Shown here piece by piece: positions 35,421 through 46,778 of a stretch of DNA of 64,000 nucleotides. The stretch is from positions 4,485,293 through 4,549,292 of the forward strand of contig JAAOOA010000086.1 in assembly GCA_012861695.1 (NCBI GenBank). Reading direction: 5' to 3'. The notes beneath the pieces were generated by a model that saw only the letters and a program-made list of their open reading frames with translations, had not been told where the DNA came from and did not search any database. The DNA is from Trematomus loennbergii. Its lineage: Eukaryota; Chordata; Actinopteri; Perciformes; Nototheniidae. Position numbers and translations under genes: made by a program. Numbering within the stretch: the first letter of the stretch is position 1; each line of letters opens with the position of its first letter.

Positions 35421-37329
35421 TTCATAGATGTACTAGCTGCATTTTCTTTTCTTTTTCATTTAGGTTACTTTCATTCTTTATTTTAAATATATATATTTTT
35501 GAATGCAGTTGGTGGACACCTGATTTATTATCTAAATCACTGTTTTGCTAAAACAGCAGCATACTGTTCTGTTACATACGAGGACACATTTTTGATAATA
35601 GGTTACATTGTTCTGTTATCTTAATAATACACTTAGATACAAAATATCTTATTGATATTTCTTTTCTGTTGGATTTAGTTGCGTTGCTTGAAATTGAGGT
35701 ATTCGAAAAGTATCAGAAAGTAATCAGGTCACATTACTTTTATATTGTGATACTCAGATAAGGTTACTGATTACATTTGTTTTTTTACAGGTAACCAGTT
35801 ATTGTAACAGATTACATTATTAAAATAACCTGTACTTTAAAGACGCTTTCTGAACCATTATAATCATGAAGACCAAAGCATTACAAACACTTTGACCCAC
35901 AAAGTCCAGATTTCCACCAAGGTCACAGAATCATCTCGGCCAGTATTTAGTCTATTCGGCGATCGCTCTTCATAACATCCACGGGAGAAGCGGGGTTATT
36001 CTTCGTGTCTCTGCTCATGGAGGTATGCCAGACATTCCCTCCACTGTGTGTGATGGTGTGTGTGTTTGTTTGTGTGTGCATGCTCTGACCTGAGCGCAGA
36101 CATGAGCACAAACATGTGGATTCACCTCCGCCAAATTCCAAACACTTGTAGCGACCACGAGCCAAAACAACGGGATGGTTTCCTGTTTTGTTCTCGGACC
36201 CTTTTGAAAGGGGAGACTCCCACCTTTCCACCACCCACCGTCCACCTAACGACCCCCCTCAATCACACAGTGTTCAGTTTCATAAGAGAAGGATGGAAAG
36301 TCTGGAGAGGAAAGCTGAAAAGCTTCCAAAGTCCTCTTCAGTAAGTAGTTTTCCATTTTAGACCGAGATTTCAATCACAGCTTTGTGTCACAAAAAGCTC
36401 CCTAATGCAGCTTCCTCTTGTTCACTTTCCTATGAGTGGTACAGCTATATTTTCGAATGAAAAAGGTACAACATTTCTTAATGTGATTATGGAGTCGACT
36501 GAGGTTTTATTTATTTTTAGAGCCCATCTAGAAATGTTGAAGGAACTTGGACTGCTTTGGAGATTGTATTCCTCATCCAAATAGCCTTTTTCTAAAATAA
36601 ACATCAGTTATCATTCAACTAGCTCAAATAATTCCAGTCTAATAAATCCTACTTATGATCTACTTTTAGAGAGGTGCTGATTCAACTGAAAGATTTTGGA
36701 GGATGTAGTTTCCTGTAGCCTACCGTCATTGATTCAAACAGGGTTGGGGATAGAATAATGGAAACACCCGTCAGTGTAACGCAACACAAATCACAAAGTG
36801 AATGAAGCTAGCAGGAGTTAAATGTGTCATTCAGACAGATAATGGCCACCACCTACATATTGTTAATCAATGACTCAATGTTTAAAGACAACTAACAGTT
36901 TCCAAGGTAAAACTGTCTGGGTCATCATTGTGTGTCTGATTCTGTTTGCCAGATGGAAAATGGTAAACTCGTACCAGAGGCTTGAAATGATCGCATTTTT
37001 AGGAAAAGTATTGCATGGAAGTCATAACCCCAACAAACATTTGCTTCTGTAAATGTTTTTTTCCCAAACCTACAAAAAACCCAATAAATCATATTACTTT
37101 CTGCAAGATTATGCAGCTATGACGCCAACACGGGAGGATGAGTCGGAAAGAAGTCCCGTGACAAGATATGAGTTACAGTAGCAACAACTTAATAATATAG
37201 ATGAGACAGCACAGACTAAAACCAAATACTAATTGTAAGTAACTAAGTGTACAAGTATCACAATATGGTTAAATGATTGTACATTATGGCCCTTTTGGCA
37301 TTATCAATCGTATAAATCGCCAGTGGCGT
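35421..37329. other. Unique noncoding DNA
   Basis: 35650-35850 holds GTTAC/GATTAC-type repeat sequence. 36740-36780 has TAATGGAAACACC, a terminus-like motif of some DNA transposons, without a partner. 36040-36110 is TG-rich. No gene is recognised. Confidence 0.4.
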
Positions 37330-37990
37330 TTTCTCCTGGAGGCCAAGGGAAGCCAGGCTTCCCCTGTTTTTTCGGATTGTAGTTATAATTTTAATAAATA
37401 AATAAAAACACTTTGTTTAGTTTCGTTCTTCTTTTGCTGTGTGTTGCTGCCGGCCCATCTCTCCCCCATTCTCATTGAGTATTTTACAAAGAGTGAAACA
37501 GCGCCCTCTAGATGTAATGGTAAAACAGTAGATTGCACTCACTGTTGCGAGAGGAGGCTAGACGAAATTGGCTTCCCTTGGTGAAAAAAAATGGAGGGAT
37601 TGACCAATCAGACAGGCTCACATCATGCCCCTGCCAACCTGTGATTAGTCAGAGCCATGCCAAGGGAAGCCAGGGCGGCTGGCTTCCCTTGCCTCACAAT
37701 CCAATCAAATCGCATCAACTTAGTGGTGCAGTGACGCGTCCTAAAACCCGAAGTAAGCTGCGCTCGCGTTCCTCGACAAAAAAGCAACGGGATTTCTCCA
37801 TAGGATTTTGGAAAGTAGCTCTAAATAAGGTTTGTGGAAAACGAACCTGTTAGATAAATGCACGTTTTGTTCAGCCGGATAATATCCACATGTCTACTCT
37901 ACTTTTATAATTTTTGAATCATAAATCTAATCGATAGATAGATAGCGTCACTGCACCACTCTCACCGCCGTTAGAAAGTAGCAAGCAACT
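37330..37990. repeat. Probable hAT-derived repeat with CAGTGGCG end
   Basis: CAGTGGCGTTTTCTCCTGG near 37321 is followed by GGCCAAGGGAAGCCAGGCTT and, about 310 bp later, inverted and direct copies of GCCAAGGGAAGCCAG (37660-37700). The start resembles hAT termini and the sequence is repeat-like. A matching right terminus was not found. The 106-codon frame here has no family features I recognise. Confidence 0.4.
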
Positions 37991-38235
37991 GAAGCAAGTG
38001 CAATTATGGAGGGTGGAGATTTGAGTATTTAATCAAAAATAATTGTACTAAACTTCCACTACAGCAGCAACTAAAAATTAAATCTGATGACAGGCCAATG
38101 CCCAAACTGGAGCTGTGTACAGCGAGAATCGGACGTAAAACGTTAAAGGTCTCCTGATTTAGTTTGTGAATGAATGTTATTAGAGTGTCGGCTGGAGAGT
38201 GCGTGTGGACCTGTCGGTTAGAAAGCAGGCGTGTG

Positions 38236-39694
38236 CAGGGCCGGCCCGTAGCACTGGCGTTATAGATGTTCGCCTAGGGCGCCAGATCTGGGCAGGCGCT
38301 GCGCTGGTAGCTCTGGGAGGGAAACACATTTTTTTTTTACCGTTGGTGCTCATCCTAATTTTCGGCCTTGATGTAACAACATTCATAATTAAGAAAATGT
38401 AACACCCTTTTTTCCCCCGGTTACACTTTTCATTTGCCCTGTACGATGGGCGCTGTAAGTGATGAAAATGGGGGATGTTGGCTTATCAGGCGCCCGCAGC
38501 TAACAGCCAAAGGGCAAGTGAGCATGGGAGCGAGCGAGGGAGAGAGAGAAGAGCGCACCGTACTGGCGCTGTTGTTATTAGAATCTGGTGCTAGCTGCTC
38601 TAACGGATATAAGAAGAAGATGTTTCTACAATAATGTGGAGGGAGAGTTCTCTCCAGTCAGACTGATAACTACAGCTCAGTGAGGTAATGTTACGAACTC
38701 AGAAACTCAAGGTATAGGACCCAATTGCACGACCCAGGAGACAGAGGTAAAGTATTTGTAAGATACTTTATTTTCAAAAAAGAACAGAAATAAACACTTT
38801 CTAATCTCTTGATGAGATGACAAAAAGTGAACAAAAGAAAATCGCTCACGTAGTGAGGAACAAAAACATCTTGGTATCAAGAGAGCATAGATCTGACCTA
38901 GGCATGAGACAAGACGAACTGACAATGAAACCGGGAGACTGGGGAATTTAAACACACGACACAAGACACAGGTGGAAACAATCAGGGGCAGGGCTGGTGC
39001 TGATGAGCACGGGAGACACACAAGGGGTGGACAATCAGGAAGCCTGGAATGACAGGTAAATGATGAGTGACAAAACAAACATAAAACAACATGAAAATGA
39101 AACTCCCTTAACATTTCTGTCGGTGCACAACAGGTAAAGGACTCTGAGGTTTAGATAGTTCACTTTAGTCTAAGTTATCTCAGTGGGTCTCAAACGGTTT
39201 GGTCACAATTTATGTAAACAAATATTTCCAAGGCACACCTTTATAATTATTAGGATGAATAAAAACAGGTTTGAAATCATTCCAATGTATACTATAGGAC
39301 AGTAACCAAAAATATTGTTTAAAACTGGAGAGATAAAAAAATATGCATAAATAAATAAATGTTAACTAGGTAAAATAAGATATGAATGAACAACAAAAAT
39401 AACATACGTTACATTTATTTGTTATTGGCTATGGTAGGTTATTGGTTATGTTCACATACTTATTTGGTTATTAAAATGTAAACCGATCTTTTTCATTTGG
39501 GTGTTTTAGAGTTGTACCCCCTAGATCTAGTCTCTAGTCATTCTGCTCAAAGTGCACCAGATTGAAGCATTTTACTTTATTGTGTATTCCTTGGATACTC
39601 TATTGATCTTTATCTTTTCTACTGTACGATTCTCTGGCTGGGGGCGCCAGCTAAAATCTCGCCTAGGGCTGCAAATTGTCTAGAGCCGGCCCTG
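38236..39694 (+). mobile_element. hAT-like element with CAGGGCCGGC termini, copy 2, holding a solo LTR
   Basis: It starts CAGGGCCGGCCC and ends GAGCCGGCCCTG, with an exact 8-bp duplication GGCGTGTG (38228-38235 and 39695-39702). This is diagnostic of hAT-type transposition. Apart from the LTR at 38699-39132 and one duplicated GGTAA it is about 1.02 kb, collinear with 24811-25910. No transposase is present. Confidence 0.9.
38699..39132 (-). mobile_element. Solo LTR, 434 bp, 5-bp target duplication
   Basis: It begins TGTTACGAACTC and ends GGTGCACAACA, flanked by GGTAA on both sides (38694-38698 and 39133-39137). Comparison with the empty site in the sister hAT copy (CAGTGAGGTAAAGGACTC) confirms the insertion exactly. 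AATAAA lies on the minus strand near 38772, so the LTR is probably transcribed in that direction. It is likely Ty3/gypsy type. The 135-codon minus frame over it is incidental. Confidence 0.9.
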
Positions 39695-39782
39695 GGCGTG
39701 TGTAAGTCCTGCATCTGTATGATACAAATGTGTGTAAAATGATACCGGGCGCTGTAATCACTCATCTGGTTACAGCGTTTAC

Positions 39783-39925
39783 TCATACTGCCTGTGCTGC
39801 AGCACCTCTTTTCACCCTCTGTCTGAAACCAGAGTCCAGTCTGCTCTGATTGGTTGGCTGGCCGGCTCTGTTGTGATTGGTCAACTGCTTAGATATGTGC
39901 CGCCCCTCAGCCTATCACGTACACA
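39783..39925 (-). mobile_element. Fragment of the TTAA-target GGCCCTATTATGC MITE
   Basis: CATACTGCCTGTGCTGCAGC, CACCCTCTGTCTGAAACCAG and TGATTGGTCAACTGC are shared with 23628-23990. Both ends are missing. Confidence 0.65.
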
Positions 39926-41591
39926 GGGATTTTAGCCTTTGGGATTCTGTTGTTAAAAAGTTCCAGTTGAAACATTCAGTACTAGTTTATATAATGCTTC
40001 CAAACCCAGCATAAGTGCATTATTAGTTGGCAAAGCTTGTGTGCACACAGTGAAGCTGGCATGTAACCACACACTACAGAGACAGACTCTGTGTACCAAG
40101 TTTGGAAAATCAAGGCCGTGCCCCACGTATTCTGACCCGCTAGACAAAGGCCATTTTTGGGAGGTTTCCTGTGGCGGACGTTTAAAGACTGGAAACTAAA
40201 AGGGAACAATAAATTAGCTCAGTGTAATAAAAAACAAATTAATTTCCGTGTTGAACGTTTTTGATCTCATTGGACAAGCTTCTACAGTAGAACATTCAAA
40301 CTCAGCCCACATTTGAATTGTGCTTTTTATGATGCTTTCATTTCAGTCTAACGTAACAAGCTTTTAAATCATTGTCTAATTAATAGACACACTGATGACA
40401 GCTGTCAGCCGAAAGAGAAATGATTTATTTGTCATGTTCAGAAGAGTTATTGAGGTAGAGGTGTTTCCCTGTTTTGGTAAAGAATAGGGACAGTGACATT
40501 CGAGAGGAATCCTTGCTGTAAACAAACAGGGAGTTAGAGGGGAGGAGGTGAGCTGTGGGGGGAGGGAGACTCTTTTATTACAACAGTTGATTGTTCTCAG
40601 AGTCAAAACAACGCACGCTCCAGCCACTGTAGACTGGCATTGCGATAACAAACAATCCTTATTTTCTGCCATGGAGGTTTATACAGTCTGAACAGGGGGG
40701 CAGTGGAAAAGGCCAGAGCCGCGTCCCAGCCAAAGTGGGGGCAACATCTGCCGGCACACTGCGGGACGCAATAACAGGAACCACACAGCGGCTCCTGCAG
40801 CGCTGCAGATAAGAGCCACGCTCAATAAGGACCCTCGAGCTGTTCAAATAAAAAAATCCAGTAATGAATAATACCCGTGATATTCGGCTATTCCAGACTC
40901 CCTGGAATTCGGGAGGACAAAGCCATCATGATTGCTATGTGACACATCAAAACCGCCGTCCTGTGTGCATCATGGAATCACTTATTTTTCTTTAAAGACA
41001 ATCGCAGGGCCGAGGATGAAAAGGAGGCGCTTCTGTCTCTTTCAATGACAGCAATTGTCCCCTTAATTCTTGTCAGACAGCTCTGATGCAATGGAAAACA
41101 TAAATGGACTCTGGAATGCCAGTCACTTGAAATCCTTTTCTTGTTTCTACGCCCTCACCAAGTCATAATTCAACTGGAAGTGAATGTAAAGGTGAATGAA
41201 TCGAACACACCTCGCTGCATCCGCTGTTTATGACGGGAATCTAGGACACCTTCCAATTAGGGTCAAATGTCTTGGCTGTTGGTCTCTGAGTACAAATATT
41301 ATGAAAATACTAACCAATATTTCATAAACAAACACGCTTATCATCTGTTACTATCAGTGAGCACAAGAGGCCCTAGGAGAGGGCCTGCTACGGCCTTATG
41401 TCATTCTAATCATCTTTTGTGGTAAAACAAGGTCAGGCGATGCACTTATTTAATATCTTGTTTACAACACAACACAGGTTGGTATGCTGTATGCGTGCTC
41501 CTGCTGATATGCTGCAGAGCTGCATGAACACAAAATGAATCTGATACGTTGGAGGATAAACTTGACAAGCCTGTGGTTTGCAACTATTTAA
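39926..41591. other. Unique noncoding DNA; possible conserved element at about 40600-41120
   Basis: No repeat or exon is recognised. 40600-41120 is compositionally balanced, repeat-free and rich in homeodomain-like ATTA/TAAT and GATAA motifs (for example GCAATTGTCCCCTTAATTC). Such stretches are often conserved noncoding elements, but only alignment could show that here. Confidence 0.35.
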
Positions 41592-41599
41592 GTTTAGAG

Positions 41600-42831
41600 T
41601 AGGGGTCTCCAACCTTTTTTACGATGAGCTACTTTTACTCCTCTTTTTTATGTTTTTTGCAGTGTATATATTTAGCACATTTTAACATTATTATATACTT
41701 ACCTTTAACCTTTGTGTGCTGTTTGGGTCTGTGGGACCCGTTTTCAGTGTTTACTCAAATAAAATGTAAGCAATTTAATTATTTTAACCTGCTTTATTTG
41801 GGGTGGACCTCACATCCTCTAGGGGTTCCGGGGCATACAACCCCGGGAAGACTTTTTTTTAAAGTTGAAGTTAAATTCATCAATCTGGAGCACTTTGAGC
41901 ACAAAATGAATGTATGGATACATTACATTACATGCCATTTGTTAGACGCTTTTATCCAAAGCGACTTACATACTCAATACTGTGGACAATCCCCACAGGA
42001 GCAATTTGGGGTGAAGTGTCTCAGGGACACAACGACATGCTGACTGCAGTGGGACTCTAAACTTGCTATCCCCTGATTCGAGGTCCAGCACACTACTCAC
42101 TGAGCCGCAGCCAGCCGGATACAGCTCTCAACACTCAGATGAAAGGGAGCTGTATACTTTTCAATAATCCAAAAATCTTTAGAATATGATCACAACCAAT
42201 AACAAATCATTTAAACTTACTTGTTTATTATTATTTTTATTATTTTTTTTCTCTCTCTCTCTCTCTATCAAACATATTTGTAAAGTGGGGGGACACAAAC
42301 GGGATTTTGAAAAGTGGGGGGGACATGTCTCCCCTGTCCCCAGTGGAAATTACACCATGCGTATGTGTGCGTCAAGTACAATAAATATATATGCAAGTTG
42401 CAACACACACAGTAAAACTCTGCCCCTCATGTGCTGTATAGGCTGCATGATAGGCTGTGTTCAATGGGGCTGATGTGTTGTGTAGATTCTGCCAGAAGGA
42501 AAGGTCACACTCCTTATGAAGCGGTGAGCTGCCGCTCCACATTGCTTTTCTTCCAGACTGCAGCGCTGGTCCCGCAAATCAAGCAAGAACGTGATTGGTC
42601 GATATTCATTGTGGGGGTGGGGGGAGGAGGGGTGTTAGATAGATATAGAGTTGTAGTAAGTAGATAGAGCTCACTATGATTGAAGTTTCGTTTATGCATA
42701 GGGTAGATTCTTTTAATTACATTTCCTTTTTTGTTTTGTGTATTTTATACATTTTGGATTTGCTTGGCGAGCTATTTATTGAGGGCTTGCGAGCTACCGG
42801 TAGCTCGCGATCGACGTGTTGGAGACCCCTG
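41600..42831. mobile_element. hAT-type element with AGGGGTCTCCAAC termini
   Basis: The left end TAGGGGTCTCCAACC and the right end GTTGGAGACCCCTG are inverted repeats. GTTTAGAG is duplicated exactly at 41592-41599 and 42832-42839. The subterminal GAGCTAC motifs near both ends are also inverted. Inside are a TTAA-bordered start (41705, CCTTTGTGTGCTGTTTGGG), sequence related to 25640-25740, a SINE at 41923-42116 and GGGGACA-rich sequence near 42290-42340. No transposase remains. Confidence 0.88.
41923..42116 (-). mobile_element. tRNA-derived SINE inside a hAT element
   Basis: The minus strand carries the hairpin CGCTTTGGATAAAAGCG, then (TGTAA)n. The tRNA-like head is diverged compared with the other copies. 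GGATACA is duplicated at 41916-41922 and 42117-42123, a clear 7-bp target duplication. A 139-codon plus frame crossing it is not a gene. Confidence 0.85.
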
Positions 42832-42839
42832 GTTTAGAG

Positions 42840-43970
42840 GCCTCGTAATCATCACACGCGCTTAAGATGAATCATTTTAAATATATCTAAGGGATCTTGC
42901 ATAAGAAATCCCCCTTATGTTGCACAGAAATAACATGACAGAAAAAGGAGGATACAGCGGCTAGATCTGGAAATTGCTATAATTTGAGTGTAAACATTAA
43001 TTAACACACAATTACAGCTGAATTTGAGATTTGTGGGCTAAAATTGTTAAGCATCGGACTAAACAACCCTCGCTCCTTAAAATTATAATGATATTCTACC
43101 CTAGGGTTTTGCAAAACACATTTCGAAGGAGATGTAATTACTCCCTGGATAATGTTGAGGCATCATTTCTTCTGTGCCTGGCGTCATCAAGTGCCCCCCC
43201 CCCTCCCCCCTTGGCACTATCTTTAGGTCTTATATTCTTTCTTTTTTTTTTCCTGCTTGAAATAAAGGTTTTAAATAAACGAGCCGTGACGAAGCATTAG
43301 ATCCAAGACTTGTATTGCTAACGACTGCTTCTCTAATTATTGTGCACATGACAAAAAAGAACTTGAAAAACCACACGGTGAATCATGCTTTGCTACAAAC
43401 CATTATGGGTCAAAGTCATTACATAAAGAGGCAGTTTCTCCGAGAGAAAAAAGAAAAAGCTTATTTACATCCATTTCTTCTTGGAGAGATTCCAATGTTG
43501 TTGTTTTTAGAATGCAGGTCTTAATTTGAGTGTTGTGGCCTGGATATGAAATCATAGGGTATGTGAAATACAAAGGAGAAAAAGTGTCAATAACAGCTGT
43601 AATTTCACTCATTCATGATATTTGAAAGTAGCTTATGTTGAATCCCAAACAAAGTCAGTGAACCGTGTTTCTTGAGAATCTCTTTGAAGTAAGGATGCCC
43701 TGAGGAGTTTGGCATCCGAGCCGGATCCACTTTCTCACCACTCCTCGCCAGTTCCCAGCCAATCAAATCAGCTCAGAGGAAGGTGGGCTTCAAATCGAGG
43801 GTCTTCAAATAATTTAGGTAAAAAACAAGGAATGATTCCCAATAGTTTAATGAGTCAGAGAAAAACAAAGTCCTTCCTAACTCTAAAAATAATGAGCATT
43901 GCCTCATTGCCTGCTCCCTCGCTCTCACTCTGTTTTGCTGTTTGCTTGTTATCCAGGTTCAACGAGTTCC

Positions 43971-44006
<36 letters not shown>

Positions 44007-45189
44007 CACTGCAACAAGGACACCAGTTTTATAATTGGCAGTCGGCTCTGTTTGCTGAAATAAAGACTTGTATCTGGCTGCTACTGAATTTCCTTTCTGT
44101 ATTACAGGAATCCAGTTACGAAAAAATGTTGCTATGGGCAAAAAGAAAAATCTTCTCATAACAAAACACTCCCTTTAAATGTTGTAGCTTAGTCACTAAG
44201 GTTTCAGTACAAGTTCAGACCGTTCTTAATGTTTTTATCAAATGCAGTCCATCTGGTAGTAGAGAAGTCTTTCAATCATGGTGCTAGTTCAGGTGAACGC
44301 TTAGTGCATCGATTAAAAACAACGAGGGGGCGTGACTAGACACGCCATGTTGCATAGCTATGCAAATAAAACATTTAAAAAGCTCAAGAATGCAGACTTG
44401 GAGGTGCATCGATCACGTGTCAGTTCAGAGGTCTATTCTCAGTGTTTTCAAGCTAAGGAATTTTCCCACTTATGTTTGTCTTTGATCAAAATCAAACATC
44501 ACCACATTCATTCACCACGTTTCACTGCATGTTAGCTTGTCAGTTTGCTTTACAATAAACATTCATGATTTATGAGCAGGAACAAAAGAAGGGGATTTAT
44601 ATAAGACATTAGGATAGTGTTGATAGAAACGGTTGGCAAACCATTATGGTCAATAAAAGAATGATGTCAGTCTTCAAATCATTTTGTAAAAACAACAGGT
44701 GGAATGCTTTTGGATTAGCTACCAATTTGGATAACACACAGATGCAGAAAGCTCTAAGGGTACTGACACTTATTGTGCCTTATTTAGTATGTATGGTTAT
44801 TTAGTATTACTTATAAAAAAGTTTTAGAGAATAAAGTTCCCTCAATCTCATTTTGGTTTCTTCTAATCATTGCAGTGAAAAACGATATACATTTTGACCG
44901 TGTAAATGCATACACATATATGGATTGGCTAAACATATGAAGCTGTTTTTAAAATGCCAACATCTTCTAGATGAGGAGCCCCTTTCCTCTTCTTTGGACA
45001 TTATAAGAATTCTGGTCTGTCTGCCTCTTTCCCGTTTTCTCTTTGATTTGACCTTTTGCTTATTTGGTGTATCTTTGACCTTTGGTACATGCAGCAAATG
45101 AAAATCCACTAAAACAAATCTCCCAAACTCGAGGATCCATATTCATCAGTTATCTCCTGATGAGCAGCCGTTATCATTATGAGAAGGAG
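42840..45189. other. Unique noncoding DNA with (CAT)n tract
   Basis: 42860-43330 is repeat-free with many ATTA-type motifs (AACATTAATTAACACAC, CTAATTATTGTGCAC), interrupted by a C-run and a T-run at 43190-43250. A (CAT)n microsatellite occupies 43971-44006 and makes a poly-isoleucine frame that should be ignored. No exon or repeat end is recognised elsewhere. Confidence 0.4.
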
Positions 45190-45214
45190 CATAGCTGTGC
45201 GAGAAAACGTACAA

Positions 45215-45928
45215 AGTATGTAACACCAACCACTTTGAAACAAGTCATCCAGTCTCTGGTTTTGTCACATCTTGAGTACTGTCCGGTCATATGGTCATCA
45301 GCAGCAAAAACACATATACAGAAATTACAAATAGCTCAAAACAAGGCTGCCAGACTAGCTCTCTGTTCGAAGCGCACTCATATTGGAGTTATGCATAGAA
45401 ACCTATCATGGCTTCCGGTTGAGAAACGTCTGCAATCTCGTGTTATCACTTTTCTAAAATATTTCCAATTTAGCAAAAATCCATTGTATTTTTATGATCA
45501 AATAGTTTACACAGAGAGAGAGCATGACCATAGGACTAGACAAGCTACATCAGGCCATCTACTGGCACCTAAACCCAGGACATCTTCTGTGACTTATAGA
45601 GCTATTACATTACATTACATGTTACTTGTTAGACGCTTTTATCCAAAGCGACTAACATACTCAATACTGTGGACAATCCCCACAGGAGCACTTTGGGGTG
45701 AAGTGTCTTGCCCAGGGACACAACGACATGACTGACTGCAGTGGGGTTTGAACCTGTGACCCCCTGATCCGAACACCTACGCACAACCCACTGCACCACA
45801 CGCCACGCCGGAGCTATAAAGGAATGGAACTCATTGCCAAACTACCTCGCTGAAATAGAGTCCAGAGCCTCTTTCAAGAAGAGATTGAAGGGCCATCTAC
45901 TAATGACCATGTACCCTTGTGAACTGTG
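45215..45928 (+). pseudogene. LINE reverse transcriptase C-terminus, interrupted by a SINE
   Basis: This is the region after the RT palm and fingers in a non-LTR element polyprotein. Readable motifs include LVLSHLEYCPVIWSSA, KLQIAQNKAARLAL and LSWLPVEKRLQSRV, which are typical of fish LINE ORF2 C-termini. The frame runs to SSVTYRAI, where the SINE begins. Immediately after the SINE it resumes with KEWNSLPNYLAEIESRASFK and stops at TGA 45926-45928. Apart from the SINE and its 7-bp duplication the C-terminal frame is intact. The catalytic YADD-type motif lies in the missing 5' part, so it encodes no active enzyme. Confidence 0.87.
45606..45810 (-). mobile_element. tRNA-derived SINE inserted in the LINE ORF
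   Basis: This is the best-preserved copy. On the minus strand it has the head GTGGTGCAGTGGG, B box GGTTCAAACCC, body GTGTCCCTGGGCAAGACACT, hairpin GTCGCTTTGGATAAAAGCG and a (TGTAA)n tail. GAGCTAT is duplicated at 45599-45605 and 45811-45817. Deleting the SINE and one duplication restores the LINE reading frame. Confidence 0.93.
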
Positions 45929-46185
45929 AACCCTAATTTAATTTGATCTCATGCTTTGTACTGGTGGGTGTCTTGTGCACTCATCCTTGGCTGAGATTGA
46001 TATTGAAAGTGGATGAGATTGTTGATCATGTTGGACATTGCTGATGATATTGGTGATGTTGTTGTTAATGATGTCAGGACTTATGTCTTGAATGTTGTTG
46101 TATTATTGTTGTATTGTGTCGGACCAGGAAGAGTAGCTTTTGTCAAGAGCAAAAGCTAATGGGGATCCTAAATAAACATAAACAT

Positions 46186-46778
46186 CAGATTACATCTCAC
46201 TACCATGTCCACAGGTACTTTAGGCCCATGTCCAGTGATCTCCTAAACTCAGAACATAATGAGGTTCTGCACGTATTTAAATGTGCTTCATGTTGGCCTT
46301 TTAGCTTTCATGCCTTTATGTCAACATTACCCTGACAAAAGAAAGAGCAAACAGGACATTCAGGTCAAAGATACCTGATGTATATCTAGTTACCCACTAA
46401 TCATAGTCTCATTGTTGCATGCTCTATTTACCTGTACTGTTTACTGTCCTTATGCTGCTGCAAAAACCCAAATGATTGGATTTGAAAGCATAAAAAAGGT
46501 GGACTTTGTAGCCATAGTTGGGAATGACAGGTGAAGTGATGTTGCAGTAATTTTTTATGGATTTTTTTAGATGTTCCAATTTGAACTTTTTTTTGCTTTT
46601 ATCAACGTTGGTTTAAAAGTTGAGGTTTAATGTTCATTCTTGACTTTGGAAACAGCAGTTCAAGAAATAATCTCAAATATTGATGAACCCTTGATCTTGA
46701 AGATAAAGTGACAATGATTGAGAGCTCAAAATTAAAGTACAAAATTACATTTACTGTGAGATAAGTCCGGAATCAACT
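46186..46778. other. Unique noncoding DNA
   Basis: AT-rich. No gene or repeat recognised. Confidence 0.4.

Larger units (their letters stand above)
45190..46185 (+). mobile_element. 5'-truncated non-LTR retrotransposon (LINE), 3' end
   Basis: The plus strand encodes the C-terminus of a reverse transcriptase ORF and continues into a 3' UTR. The UTR ends with a perfect 8-bp stem (AGCTTTTG 46135-46142, CAAAAGCT 46150-46157), then TAATGGGGATCCTAAATAAA. I know this GGGGATCCTAATAAA end from teleost LINEs, though the clade is not certain. The element is truncated upstream and split by the SINE at 45606-45810. Confidence 0.85.

Noticed and set aside
38707..39114. 135-codon minus-strand frame
   Set aside because: It lies entirely in the solo LTR at 38699-39132 and resembles no known protein.
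41624..42043. 139-codon plus-strand frame
   Set aside because: It crosses several unrelated repeats, including the SINE at 41923-42116, so it cannot be a coherent gene.
43709..44161. 150-codon plus frame with a poly-isoleucine run
   Set aside because: The run is the (CAT)n microsatellite read in one frame; the flanks show no family similarity.
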